A DNA stretch of 64,000 bases from Porpolomopsis calyptriformis (GCA_951640195.1 OX621164.1:1655098-1719097), one strand, 5' to 3'. Shown: positions 10,410 to 23,188, counted from the stretch's first letter. The notes: a model not told the origin generated them from the sequence alone. Numbers and translations: made by a program.

Positions 10410-13400
10410 TCAAGCCCTCCCTGCCCGGTCTGAGCCCGCAAGCAGACTGTCAAACAGACCACCCGCCGACGTCTCATTCCGTAATTGAATCATATAAACG
10501 ATCCCGGTTCGCATCCCCTTATCACTCAACTCAACAGCAACTCCAGTTTTACCCACTCTCTCAACCCCATCCGTCAACACGATGGTCGATATCAGAACCG
10601 CGCTCCTCCTGTTGTCCGTCTCCACCACCAGCTGTTTGACGTTCGTAGGTTGCTGAAGGTACAGCTTCAATTTGGCCGCACCCAACGACTTCCATTGGGC
10701 ATGCTGCTGCTGCAGGAAAACTTTGCACTTCATTTGAGCCGCGATCGTGGACGTGGTCGGGCCGGTGGGAAACTGCTCTTCAACAGGAGAGTTCGGAGGA
10801 CTAGGCTTGTTTGCCTCCAAAGGGGCACTTGGCTGAGCTGATGGCAGCAATAGACGACTCTGGTGAGCAACTGAGAGATTGGAGGGATCGTTGCTAGAAG
10901 CGCTATGGAAGTCACTAAGCCGTCCACTATAATTTGACGGTTGCGGCGAAACCGATCCACCTCTGGGTTGCATATATTGTGAGGAAAGAGAGCGTGTGGA
11001 GGGGGATTTTTCTACTCCCGGGTATGTCGGATCCATAGGTGCATGCCTCGATGATCTCGCGTATGAAGGAACGCGCGGTCCTTGCTGGTATGGTTGTAGA
11101 TGCAAGTTGGGAGCAGGGTATTGATTGAATGAGGGAGGGGGACCCATGCCAGGTGCAGCCCAGGAAGGGGGGCCACTGACAAGTTGCCCGTGACCAAGGT
11201 TCACAGGTGGAGGGAACTCTGGTTCGGGTGTAAGGGAAGGATTTGCGATGTTGTTGGTCATAAATCCATCCCGGTCCTGATTAAAAGATGGTCTGTTAAC
11301 TTGTTGTTGAGCGACATACATGCCATCGCCGCCCGGGTAGTTCATGGAGGGTGGCCCACTAACTAGTGGAGGTTGTCCTTGATTGGGATAGATTATATTG
11401 CCACTATCGGGCATAGGAGGATGAATCAAACCGCTTCGAGAAGGGATGTTGAGATCTGGAGGTGTGAATGGCTGAAGAGTCCGGGGTAACTCTTGCCGGG
11501 GATGGGTGGGCGGTGGCGGTTGATTTGGGGCGAGAGCCACTGTAAGATGGGTATGATAGGCATGAAAAACATAATTAGATAAAAACATACCATTGGCAAA
11601 TTCGATGCATTCCTTGAACTCTGATATCATGAAATCTCGAACGTCAACCGATTCGGCCTCCAAGATCAAATTTTCCTTTCGCATGATAGAAACATGTAGA
11701 GCATTCTCTGGAGAAATATTTTAGTTCCACTCTTCGGCAATAAAGAAAGTCAACCAACCTTGACCATCAACTTCAGACACTCGTAAAACCTTCCCCGCCA
11801 GTGGCGGGTAACATAGCCACATATCTGATCCGTCACCACCTCTTTGCGCCCTCTCTTCCGAGCTCATCCTTTCGCACACGAGGAAAAGGTCCGACAGTAA
11901 GAATACATGACCACGACGGTGGACAACTTCTACACCAGTCGATCGCGGAATTAAGCGGATGACGACGTCAACTGAGAACCTTAGCTCGCGGGTGTATGTC
12001 AATGTAGGCGGAGCTATTTGCAGACGAACAACCTGTTGCACGGATTAGAGGATGGTATGTGGCAAATGAATAGGAGCACTAACCTTTGGTGTCATGGTAA
12101 AGATATCAAGAGTACGTTCAGTTGCTAGCCGGCGTTCTAGATCCACGACCGGCATCGTCACAGTCATGGTAGATACTCGGTTTACAGAAGTAGGAGCCGT
12201 TTCTCGGGACGAACGTTCACTTCCGCTGCACCGTCAAAACTGAAAGGTTTCTGGCAGAATCACACACTCACCCAGACGAACTGCTTCCACGTAGCGAGCT
12301 ATTATCTTTCCCAGGCATGGAATCGACCAGACCATCAAGGGAAGGGTCATCCTGGATGGCTACGCTGGGTGCGCTCATATCAACCGCGACTTTGTCCTCA
12401 GTTTCGAAGGGCGGCGGTGGTAACGGTGGAGACTGTGCACCAGCTCTGATAGCCGCTTTGCCTTCCAGGGAAGATAACAATTTGTCCAGCTTCTCCAGGG
12501 CGCCCACCAAAAGGAGATGATCAGGTCTGCCAGGCGTCGTACTTTTCTGAAGGCGGCCATAGAGTTTCTTGTAATACTTCAGCCTAAGCTTGGGTAACAA
12601 GAACAAGGCGTCTAGTGTCCAGATAGAGGGGTCCACCAAGTCTGAGATGAGAGATGGTGGTGGTGGTTCCGAGGAGGAGAATTTAACAAGAATGGCTTGA
12701 AGTCGCTCATTAGACCGGATGGGTTCCCAAACGTCAAACCCGGTGCAGTAGTTGCTGCAGTAATTGGTATATGGTCCTTCCAAGTCAGCAATCTGAAGTG
12801 GGGTGAGCCAGAAGGATAGATGCGAAATTCACAACGCTAACCCATCGCATTAACAGATCTCCAAGTTGCTTGGGGGATGATGGGTTGGACCCAATTTCTC
12901 TAAGCTTCTGTAGTAATATGAGAAACCATCCAAAAGAACGGGGGGCGATGTCTTACTAAAAGCAAAGAGCGATTCGCCTTGTACACGCCCTCGATGCTTC
13001 GGAAGAGACTATCAAGTTCGGGAGGGGGAAGATTGGAGCGAGACCAAGCACCCGCCACTTTCTGTACGTTTAACCGATGAGATCACGGGAAAGCGGTTTA
13101 CGTAGTTCTTTGAAGACGTACACGTATGATACCTGTCAACTGATCCACATATGCTTTTTCGGTGTCCACAAGATCTACGAGTGGGTTTATCTTGGTGGAT
13201 TTTCCACCGGCTGAGGGAGTATCAAATTTGGCTGGAGACGAAGGTGCGGAAGATGCAACTAGATAAGTAGTCATCCGCGTAAGAGAGAATAAGGGCAAAT
13301 TTGGCGAGTTTGAGAGCATACCTGGGTCTGGGGCAAAGGAATGTGGAACGACGACTTGCGGGTTGCCGGCGCCAACATCTGACACTACTTCATCAGCTGT

Positions 13401-13544
13401 CTTGGGTGGTATGGGCGGTGGAACAAGGGAATGTCGGGCGTCTGGGGAAGGGGGCGGGGGAGGAGTGAGTGATGGAAACGAGCTCTCATCCTCGTTGGGT
13501 GTTGGGAGAGGCTTTAGGGCATCTAGAGAGAGAAATTGGCTCAT
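10410..13544 (-). CDS. Rho guanine-nucleotide exchange factor (DH-PH)
   Basis: Cytosolic activator of Rho-family GTPases. Nine exons (13544-13322, 13258-13122, 13061-12957, 12907-12842, 12792-12272, 12225-12084, 12032-11759, 11707-11591, 11539-10410) join without frame breaks into 904 aa. The N-terminus is Pro-rich. The DH domain starts at INPLVDLVDTEKAYVDQL (about residue 100) and runs through KANRSLLLKLREIG and CTGFDVWEPIRSNERLQ. A PH domain follows (RELRFSVDVVIRL to SEFKECIEFA). A long Pro/Gln/Ser-rich linker then leads to a conserved-looking C-terminal globular region of about 110 residues (CKVFLQQQHAQWKSLG to GIVYMIQLRNE), perhaps another PH-like fold. Target GTPase unknown; RAC1 lies 10 kb away. 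The start is the first ATG of the open frame. Confidence 0.86.
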
Positions 13545-13774
13545 GAGGCTAATATTGTGGAAGTAGAACCGTATGGGTATGGTAGCTTAGTAATCAAACA
13601 TGCATTTTCAGGCCGGTTATATCAAACAGCTATAGATATGGTCTCGACATTGGAGTGGTGGATAGAGGGTGGATGGGGACAGAGTACAACAGCTGTTATA
13701 CATGCCAACGTTCCGGATGTTACACGGTATAGATTATTATCATTACATGGCAGAGACAGAACTCAACTGCTGTT

Positions 13775-16583
13775 TCATGCCCGCCAAATCGCTGTGGGTG
13801 TAGGTTGTATATGGGAACCCAAGTGGACTTTGTGTGAGTGTGAAGGTGACGACGAAAGCTCGCGCTCAGCAAACTCTGGGCTAATCGGCAACGGAGCCAC
13901 CGTGGAGAGATCGTCAGGTGATTGCGACGTCTCTCCCTTTCTGAACAGCGTCGCGTGAGAGAAAGGGTACAACGGTACCCCGCCTTCAGGCGAACGATGT
14001 TGGGCCTTCATACGGACTATTTCTTTCATCAGGCCTTGCAAGAGTTTCTCTTGCCGAGCTAGGAAGTGTGTGTGAGAAGTGTGGAGCAAACTTTACAGAT
14101 GAACGTCACACACTGCCAATCGGTGATCGACTCCCATACTCCAACATGGCAAATCTAAGACAAGCGTCAGGGGGGGGGGGGTAACAAATAAGTAGAGGAT
14201 AGTGACCTCAGCACGTTGATTTCTCCCCAAACAGTAGACTCTCTTTCGCTGTCGCCCATCTCGATATAGAACTTGCATAACTGAACTTGAACCACGGCAG
14301 CGAGATACCAACAGATCTAAGACACAAAGTCAAGGCCGACCGAGTTCAGCAGGAAGGCTCACTCACAGTGGCGAATGGGTGCAACCTTGTGATATCTAGC
14401 GATGTCGTGGAAAGCATATAGTATGCTCCAAGAATGGACCGCGCCGAGTTCAAGCATCGCATGGTGGATACACACTGAAAGTTGGTAAAGTCAATGTATG
14501 GGTTGTGAAGGGTGATAGTGGCTCTGTTAAACGAGTCAGATTAATGAGAAACAAGTGCCGCAACAGACTTACGCGTGGGGGACGATATGGACCATGTACA
14601 AGTCAGTGTCAAGTACACTACCTTCGGGAGCGTCCGTCACGCCAGTATTGTTTTTGTAATTTTGAGGGAGGCTGTTCAAAAACCCAGAGCAAACAAGACG
14701 GTCGAGTTCTTCAAAGCCGTCCAAAAAGAATGGGTTTGGATTTTCGCCGGAAGTGAGGGGTCCGCGCAAATTGCCTCGGACGTTAAAATCTGTGACTTTT
14801 CCAAACAGCATGACAGCTTTGATGAGCAGCAAAAACGAGTCCGTATATAAGGGAATGTGGGTAATGAAGACATCTTTGGTGGAAAGGTCTTGGGGATTAC
14901 TGGGTATAGGTGTCTTTGGGCAACATGGATCAAGGGTAAGCTGATGTCGAACAAGCTTTGACCGACTTACTTCTGACTCGAAATCCTCGTATCGCAGAGG
15001 AAATTCTGTACCAAGATCCCTCTCGTCTACGGCATGAATCCAACCACCCACAGAGGCAATGCGATCAAATATTATGGTCATCCACCAGGTTCTCCGTCTT
15101 AATTCCAAGTCGTTAAGGTCTTTGGGAGGAGCCAGATAGGCACCTGGAGAATTATGGCCATGGGCCGAGAATGTGCCGGGGTAGTTTAACCTTAGCGGCA
15201 CAGCGACCCGAGTCTGAAAGCCGGCAAAGATCCAGACTTCCACCCACCGACCTTCCTGGTAGAAATACCAGGAAAGTAGAGTACACGCTTGCATCACCGA
15301 AAATATGTCCTGGCCACTGATCATGGTCTTGTCTATGTATTGTCTGGTTTTGCTGGCATGATACTCGGCAAACTGGTCGCGGCGGGTGCCATCAGGTTGG
15401 GTTACCACACTTTGTGGAGACCACCGAGAGGCTGAAGCACACTTGAAGGAAAATATAATTCAGTAGGGGACAATTGAAGATAACGATGAGCCTCAACTAT
15501 AGCATGCAGGAGAGCGGAATGGGGAAAGCCCGGGTCTCGAGGAGATAGAAGCATAGAAGCAAGAAAGGATGGACGGTGTAATATTCGTGATCCACATGGA
15601 TCACATCTGAAAAATACATCTATGCTGCAAGGGCGTCTGAGGAATGGCGGGGTGGACGTAAAAAAAAATGAGGACTGACTAATGATTGAGAAGAGATGGG
15701 TTGGGAAGGTCTGGATTCCAGCCAGAAAACAAGAGGTCCATGAAGGGATCAGGACCTTTTGAAGTTATCGCTCGTGCCTGAGGGCTGCCACTTTCGCTTC
15801 GAAAGCGGGATTCAGGACTTTCAGAAGGCATTAAATTTGCCATCTCCAGCGAAGCATGAGGTAACGATATTGCGCTTGTGACGGGATTGCCGAGAATACC
15901 CATCGGCTGCCGGTCGGTGAGGGAAGAGGCTGATGTCTGACGAACATGATGGGATGTGAGGTGATGGTTCTGAGAGTCATTGAGCGAAATGCTAGGCTGC
16001 TGTTCGTTGAGCTTGCCCCTGAGTTGAGCTATGAAGCACTCAGTGGAAGTTCACGCCGACACCGAGGGGTCACACATACCGATTTGTTCTTCAAGAGCTC
16101 TGATTTTCTCCAGAGGGTCAGTATCGGGTGCGAGGGTCAATCCTTCCACGGGATCGTATGAGCACTGGGGCTCAGTGGGATGCCTGCCATGTCACTATTA
16201 GATTGGGTGGGAGACGATGAGGATGAGGAAGCGATTTACGCGTATCCTACAGGAGCAGGGACGCTTACTAGCGCCTGCCATTGTCTGGAAATCTAGGATT
16301 TAGATTCGTTCTTGGGATTGGAAGAGGGGAGAGGACGACTTGCTTTACACAAGTGCCACAGTGAGGGCGGGCAGCGTCACATTTCTGGAAACAGGGTCAC
16401 GATGGAGGATTCTCGGGAAAGGGAGGTAATATTACCAGCTTTCTCTTGCGACAAGATCGGCAAGCCTGAGAGATGGTAGATAAGCGCAAGGAGAATGGGG
16501 AACCCGGGAGTACGACCGGGACCGACCTGGTTTCTACGAAGAGCTGGTCGGTTTGAGCCGCCACTGCTGCCTGCCTTGGGCAT
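13775..16583 (-). CDS. Zn(II)2Cys6 fungal transcription factor
   Basis: Nuclear regulator with an N-terminal binuclear zinc cluster and a fungal middle-homology region. Thirteen exons join in frame: 16583-16527, 16465-16436, 16384-16349, 16292-16240, 16183-16080, 16028-15680, 15624-15498, 15441-14971, 14940-14573, 14523-14367, 14316-14207, 14154-14114 and 14058-13775, giving 728 aa. The cluster reads ACRSCRKRKLKCDAARPHCG with TC following. The sixth Cys comes only 24 residues later, in EPQCSYDPVEG. A short coiled coil (DPLEKIRALEEQIAQLRG) follows, as usual. The regulatory region includes RCDPCGSRILHRPSFLAS, QACTLLSWYFYQEGRWVEVW and RRRTWWMTIIFDRIAS. Target genes cannot be inferred. It is divergent from the L13a gene. 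Confidence 0.9.
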
Positions 16584-17135
16584 ATTAAACAGAGTAAAGT
16601 CCAGAGGAGAATGAGAAGGAAGGGGGGTAAGGGGTTGTGTTGCGAAAGGCGGATGCTACGAGTCGATTGAAGGAGGAAGTGGCAGCTAAATACATAGAGA
16701 CATAGTTTAAAAAATTCCGAACTACTGGACGCTTCCTTTGAGGAAGGCGCTTGTGATTGCTCAAATATAGGCTGTTCAGATTTCAGGGACACGGATACTA
16801 ACTCAAGCGAACCAACGTGAGTCAGGCCTCCTGGGCGTCGGCATGAAGCCCGAGCTTGACGATCGCTACCGGAACTGGTTACAGCAGGCAGATCGATGGT
16901 GCCATGCGAACATAGCCCTTCATTCAATCTGGGGCGAGCGCGGTGATCGTTTCGTGGTGACTTGGTTCAATTAATTCCCAGAACACTCAACACTCTCAAG
17001 TATTTTCTTTTCTATTTTCTTTTCTATTTTCTTTTCTATTCTCTTTGCGGCGGAAATTGCCGGTATAACTGTGCAGTTCCAAAATCAGAGTTTTTGCGTT
17101 CGAGCTAACACCACTGAATCCACCTACCCATCCTT
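16584..17135. promoter_or_regulatory. Divergent promoter region with 12-bp tandem repeats
   Basis: 552 bp between the start of the Zn2Cys6 gene and the start of ribosomal protein L13a. Close to L13a, positions 17001-17046 hold about 3.8 copies of the 12-mer TATTTTCTTTTC. The tract is pure pyrimidine apart from the A of each unit. Pyrimidine tracts near the start are common in fungal ribosomal protein promoters. No gene is supported in the gap. Confidence 0.6.
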
Positions 17136-17889
17136 ATGTCTGTGTTCTCTTCTTCACCCATTATTATCGATGGAAAGGGACATTTGCTTGGTCGCTTGGC
17201 GTCCATCATTTCCAAGCATATTCTCTCTGGTCAGAAAATCGTCGTCGTGAGGTGCGAGGAAATCAACATATCTGGAAGCTTCTTCCGCAACAAAGTGTCT
17301 CATTTGTATTGTTTCTCTGCTCTCTGCTGACCGTCTGTTCCATCAGCTTCGCTACCACAATTTCCTTCACAAACGGCATATCGTCAACCCGAAGAAATCC
17401 GGCCCATTCCACCACCGCGCGCCTTCTAAAATCCTCTTCAGGGCCATCCGCGGCATGACTCCCCACAAAAGTGCCCGGGGTGCCGCCGCTCTCAAACGAC
17501 TCAAACTCTTCGAGGGGGTACCCCCACCGTATGATCGACAGAAGCGGATGGTTGTCCCCGCCGCTCTGCGAGTTTTGAGACTGAAGCCGGGCAGGAAGTA
17601 TTGCACGGTCAAGGTGAGCGTCGGTGGTGGTCTGCGATCGGATGCTCACGTCTCCCATAGCGTCTTTCGCATGAGGTCGGTTGGGGCTACAAGGACGTCG
17701 TGGACCGTCTCGAAGAAAAGAGAAAGATCAAAGCGCAAGCATTCCACGAACGCAAGGTCTGAGTTCTTTCTTCGATATTACCTTTCTCTGAACGAGTTGC
17801 CCCAGCTTGCGCTGATCAAATCGCGTCAAAAGGCCACTGTACAGCTGAATGAGTCCTTCGAGCATCTTACTGAGCTAGGCTACGTCTGA
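17136..17889 (+). CDS. RPL13A: 60S ribosomal protein uL13 (L13a / Rpl16)
   Basis: Structural protein of the large ribosomal subunit. Four exons (17136-17294, 17347-17613, 17661-17756, 17806-17889) give 201 aa, the standard length. Family blocks are complete: [79 protein letters not shown] and [13 protein letters not shown] [13 protein letters not shown]. The C-terminus differs from animals but keeps the LTELGY end. All introns are about 47-52 bp. The KH-domain gene follows 101 bp downstream on the same strand. Confidence 0.97.
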
Positions 17890-17990
17890 ACCTGTAAAAT
17901 CCCTTTGATTACCAAATAAACACGGATAAATCCGAGAAATTTACTGTTCAAACTCTCCTCTCTCCGCTACCCTTTTTTCTCTACACCGTC

Positions 17991-19118
17991 ATGCCCTCTG
18001 GCACACCCGCTCCCCGTAGTTCTGGCATGTTTCTCTTCTCTTTTCAATCCATTCTTCGCTAACACAACCCCCAGAGTCCCCACATTCGCGTTCTCCCTCC
18101 CCCTCCAGTCCCGACATCTTGACCCTTCGTGCGCTTGTCAGCACCAAGGATGCTGGTGTCATAATCGGTAAAGCGGGCAAAAACGTCGCTGATCTCCGTG
18201 AACAGACCGCCGTCAAGGCTGGCGTCAGCAAAGTTATCACCGGCGTTCATGAGCGAGTACTCACCGTCAGTGGACCTGTCGACGGCGTCGCTAAAGTGAG
18301 CGGTCGCGTTCAATCACCTTCCCCTCCTTCTTACCCATCTTTTTCTCTTTTCTTCTCTCCAGGCGTACACTCTCATCATCTCCCAACTCCTCCAATCGAA
18401 TCCAACTTCCCCCATCACCATATCTTCTTCCTCTGCTTCTCACACCTCCATTAAACTTCTTGTTTCTCACAATCTTATGGGCACCATAATCGGTCGTAAC
18501 GGCCTCAAAATCAAAGCTATACAAGACATCTCTGGGGCAAGGATGGTCGCCTCTAAAGATATGCTACCGCAATCTACAGAACGCATCGTAGAAGTTCAGG
18601 GTACTCCTGAAGCCATCGGTCGCGCAATCGAGGAAATCGGAAAATGCCTTCTAGAGGACTGGAAGAGAGGATTGGGCACCGTTCTATTTCACCCGGGTAC
18701 TGGTGAGGAGAGATCAGGTGGCAGGCGGTCAACTCCCGCGTATTCCGGATACGGCAGCGCCCGTCGCAACGGTGACAACAACACCCACGGGCGATCTTCT
18801 CCTTCTCCCCCACCGTACCCCTCCTCCGTCTCACTCCAGCACACAGCCAATCTTCGCACGCAGAATATCTCCATTCCTTCCGACATGGTCGGCTGCATCA
18901 TCGGACGCAGTGGCACCAAAATCACCGAAATCCGCCGTCTCTCGGGTTCCAAAATCTCTATTGCCAAAGCTCCCCACGACGAGACCGGCGAGAGGATGTT
19001 TACAATCGTGGGCACCCCAGAAGCCAACGAGAAGGCCTTGTTCTTGCTGTACAATCAGCTTGAAAGTGAGAAAGAAAGAAGAGTCGGAAAGGAGTTGCAG
19101 CAGGAGATACAAGATTGA
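17991..19118 (+). CDS. Triple-KH RNA-binding protein (PCBP / Rnc1 / Hek2-type)
   Basis: RNA-binding regulator of mRNA stability, localisation or translation; poly(C)-binding relatives have the same three-KH layout. Three exons (17991-18015, 18075-18295, 18363-19118) give 333 aa. KH1 (about residues 20-85) has the GXXG loop in VIIGKAGKNV. KH2 (about 108-175) has TIIGRNGLKIK. A Gly/Ser/Pro-rich linker follows. KH3 (about 250-320) has CIIGRSGTKI. The 25-bp first exon is chosen because its phase joins the start of KH1 precisely. In fission yeast the relative Rnc1 acts on a MAP-kinase phosphatase mRNA; a link to the MAP kinase gene in this window is only speculation. Confidence 0.92.
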
Positions 19119-19769
19119 AGCCACTCTCTCCTCTCCCCATCATCATGGAGTCAATGCTGTCGTTCCCAGTCATTTGTGAAGAGGACTTGAACGGTCCGAG
19201 TTCACTGATCAAAATAACCTTTGTCGCAAGCACCATGCCAATCCTATTGCCGACCGTTTATAGTTCATTCATCACCCATCGTCCTAAATCCAGGCAGCGA
19301 TTTCCTCCTTCCTAATCCGCCGCCGATACTTATCAAAAATTTTGTTCATCTCCCGCGCCCACCTTTGGACCCTCCCCTTCTTTCGTTCCGCATTTCTCCC
19401 TCTCTCTCTCTGGTCCACGCTTTCCCCGACCCCGCACCCAAGTCTTGCTATATATTTCCGTAATTGTCCGTCGTACTTCGGCAAATGAGTGAAAAGTACT
19501 TATGCACATATACATTACCTTGCAAGCGAGGTCGCGCTCTCATCTATAATGAAGACTATTCCTGGCCAACATCGTACATAACATTCCGAGCAAGTACTAC
19601 TGTACATGCATGAGATCCAAGGTTTATCCAATAGCCGTCGCTGGGATCCCCGCGGTTGGAAACCCAATTACAACACCTTACGTGAAAAATAAACAGTTAC
19701 TCCGAGTACAGGATCATAAGTATATATAGTTTAAAAGGTTCGAAAAAAAAGGAAAAAAAGAATGCGCCA
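19119..19769. other. Convergent intergenic region
   Basis: 651 bp between the stop codons of the KH gene (plus) and the membrane glycoprotein gene (minus). It holds short open frames on both strands with no protein-like composition, and AT-rich stretches near 19680-19760 that could serve 3' processing. I see no RNA gene or repeat. Confidence 0.5.
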
Positions 19770-22700
19770 CTATGGGCTGAACAGCCCAATGGCTTGAAAG
19801 GCATTGGTGATGTTGCTGACGGTGACGGTAACACCTGATTGATGGGAATGGAGATATGTGAAAGCGGGATTCCAGACGGAACTGAACGTAGAATTCGTCA
19901 TAGACGAATCACGGACCACTTCTGGTGACGTCGCAAATTCTGTCCATGCTATCGAGGATCCAGTCCCGACGATGGCCCAATTGCGAAGGGATGCTGATTG
20001 GTCGGAACCAAAAAAGAGCGAATTCGAAGGGGTTGTAAATGATGAGACGGATGATGATATATCGGGCGGGGTGATACTCCCGAAAATTGCTAGTTCTATT
20101 GTGGGTATGGAAGCAAGAGACTGGTAGAGCGTCGTGGTATTGGCAGGAGGAACAGTTGGAGAGGAAAGGACGTAGTCGACAAGGGTCATGGCGACGTTGA
20201 CATCAGTAATGGAGGTTAAATAATTTAATACGACGTGGTTGAGATGGTTCATTGTTCCGTACTGCCGAGGGTTCGTCTGTACTTGAGTAATGTTGGGGGT
20301 ATCTGACGTGTTTGGAAGTGCACTTAGGATTTCCCCACTGTATACAACAATGCGCGGGGAGACCTCTCGTGCTAGCACGGCCGCCTGCTTTGCCACTCCA
20401 GTTCGCGAGTCCAAGAAGGGGAGTCGCAATTGCAGGACATCTAGAACGCCGTAGATTGGGCGATTGGGGAAACATGATGAGTTGAATTGGATTGTTGAAT
20501 TGGGGGAAATGGGTGGCAACCCAAATATCGAGTGCTCGAGGGTATTCATGAGGGTGATTTGCTTGGAGTTCAAATTAGGATAGCACGCCAACGGGGGTGG
20601 AAAATCGGCAGTAGATTGGTTCGTCAGCAGACTCGTTACTGGAGGCGACGTCGCATCAAAAGGAACTAGCATCGGTGATGCGTTTATGGCCGACAGGAAG
20701 GTGGGCAGGTCTTCAGGTCTCTGACGAAGGACGGTTTTCCAGTGAATGGCCAATGCATTTTGGCGTTGGGTAGAAGAAGCTGGATACAAAAACGTTAGCG
20801 TGAGGGCTGTTGGTCAAATGGAAAGAGGTCCGAACCAAGTGCGTAACTGTACATCTGATCTAAAACAGCAGATGCTACAGGTCCCACTTGTGAAAGTTGA
20901 GCGACCGTGGGTTGACCGTCAGATGCAAAAGAAACGTTCGGCTGGGACACCGTTTGAGTGGCAAAGTCAAACACAAAGCCTGAAATCGATGTTTGGAACT
21001 CGGAGGATGAATCAGAAGTGGGTCCATCTATTGAATTCAACTTCTTCCATTGTGCATTGAGAACAAACGATCGCATTTGATTCATGGCAGTGAGGTTTTG
21101 GGACTGAATAAAAGTCCACAAGAGGGCGGACTGGGCCCATTCCGTTCGATTGGGAGATGTCCCAGAATTTAAGGCAGGTGAGACGTCGACCAGAAGAGCT
21201 TGGGGAGCACAGTTATTGTTGGCCGGTGCGCCTTGCGATTCCCAGATAGCCATTGACACAGAGGATGGTGAAAAGTTTGCGTTGAAGAGGTTATTAACTG
21301 GTGTAACGAGTGAGACAAGACTTTGTGCAAGCCCGCCGCATTGACCGGGTAGGGATGAAGTACAGACACAAGTCGCATCTGACAGAGATTATATATGAGG
21401 GACTGTTTAGAAAAGACGGCCAACTTACCCAAATTGCAGGAGAAACCGGTAAAGTTCCCAGTGCAACTAGGTGATGATGCTTTCCGTCTTTTGGTGACAC
21501 CGACAACCACGCCTATAGCTGTAAAGGCGAAGAGGACAAAGGCAACTGCTAGGACCCTCCATTTTTTATTCTTTTGTTGAGCTGTGGAACCCTTTGGTGG
21601 GACTATTGCCCTTGACATGTTTCCTCCGTTGGGCATACGATCACGAGGAGATTGTTGGGTCTCCCATGGTGCGAGCGCTTCGCGATTCCTCACCTTTCTC
21701 GGGTGGATATCTCCACACCGTTTATCAAGTGAAAGAGGATCCTGATCTTTCTCTAGAAGGCTGGCCAGTGCATTCGCTCGGCTAATCAACTGTATGCTTT
21801 GTTCCTCCCCCATGTATTCCAGCTCATCGTCAAGAGAGCCACGCCGTCGATTTGGGACTGGTGGCAGCGGCTTAGTACGCCGAATAAAAGCATTACTAAA
21901 CAAAGTCGCTGGCTTGGAGGCTATTGAAGTGGATAGTCGCGAAATCAGAGAACCACGGTTGGTGGTCTGGTCCGAATGGCCCGGGCGAGTTTCCTTACGA
22001 AAGAAATGGGTCTGGGTCCCTGCAGTTGATGGGAATGCAGGACTGAACTGCATAGAGGGGACGCCGCCGACGAACCGTTCATCCGTAACGAAATCGTGAT
22101 CTGAGATTAAAGTTGAGTCAAGTTTAGCGTGTCCTCGTAAAAATGTGTCGCTTTGGTGGGGTGGGGAACCACCCGAATAGGATTGTGTGCTTTTGTACCC
22201 AGGGTTATGGCGTGGTACTGTTGACGTTTCTCGCAACCGCAATTTCCCAGCCAAGCTTGTGGTTTTAACAGAGGGCGATTGGTGGCCAATCTCGGAGTGG
22301 AGAGTCATGGAATCAGCAGACATATAACTGGGAGCCCGGCAAGACAGTCCGGTCGGATGGCCACCAGGATCGACGGATAGAGGATGAACCCTGGATTTGG
22401 TATGTGGGGTAGTAATAGGATGGTCAAGAGTGAGCGAATCCGTGTGTGGGATAGTGAGATGATCCGTCAGCCGGGGCGTATTCGTTGTCGTATGGAGTTG
22501 GGAATGGGGTTTGGGGCCCTCTCGAAGAGAGTTGGGTAAGGGGGAAGAAGTGTATTGCCGATTGAATTCTGTGGATGAAAGTAACGCTGTTATGAAAGAG
22601 GTTGATAGTAACTGATCTTCGGTAGGATCAACATCAATGCTCGAGGCACCTTCGTGCCAGTCATATGGAGATATTGAGGGGGAGAGCGCTAATAGTTGGG

Positions 22701-23073
22701 GGGAGATTGTTGTTGACTGAATGAGTCCGTGAGGAAGGCGGGCAGATGTAGGAGTTGTCGGGGGGAGTTCTGAAGCGCCACTGGATGCGGTTTGGCGGGG
22801 GGAGTTGACTTCATCTTTGAGGGTTGATGGGGGCTCTTTCGGTCTCAGAGGTGGGGGGGATTGAGGATTGAGGGGTCTGCGGGGTGAAGATGGGGGGGTA
22901 AGAGAGCGGAAGGATCGAGTGGATCCGAATTCAGAATTCAAAGGAGTGGGGGGTATTTCCGTTGGTGGTTCTGGAAACTGGGAAAGACGGAGAGATTGAA
23001 AGCTGATCATGCTGGCGGCGATGGCGGAGGCATTGGTGTCTTGAGAGACGGCAGAGCGATGCTTTGGAGGCAT
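19770..23073 (-). CDS. Large single-pass (type II) membrane glycoprotein of unknown function
   Basis: Three exons (23073-21429, 21378-20836, 20779-19770) give 1,065 aa. The first 500 residues are disordered, rich in Ser, Pro and Thr, and presumably cytosolic. A single hydrophobic segment (WRVLAVAFVLFAFTAIGVVV, then GVTKRRK) is at about residues 508-530. The remainder is a Cys-containing domain of about 530 residues with many N-glycosylation sites (NFT, NRT, NLT, NVS, NQS, NST, NIT, NTT), so it is probably lumenal or extracellular. There is no signal peptide and I recognise no catalytic motif. The even spread of sequons suggests a folded ectodomain. The start is the first ATG of the long open exon. 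Confidence 0.8.
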
Positions 23074-23188
23074 CGGTGGGGTAGGGGAAGGGGAATAAGG
23101 TATGGAGGGTTTAATATCTGTTTTGATTCCAGGTTACATAATGAGGATGATGTATTCTTAGCAGTCAGGAAAACCTATCAAACAGAGG

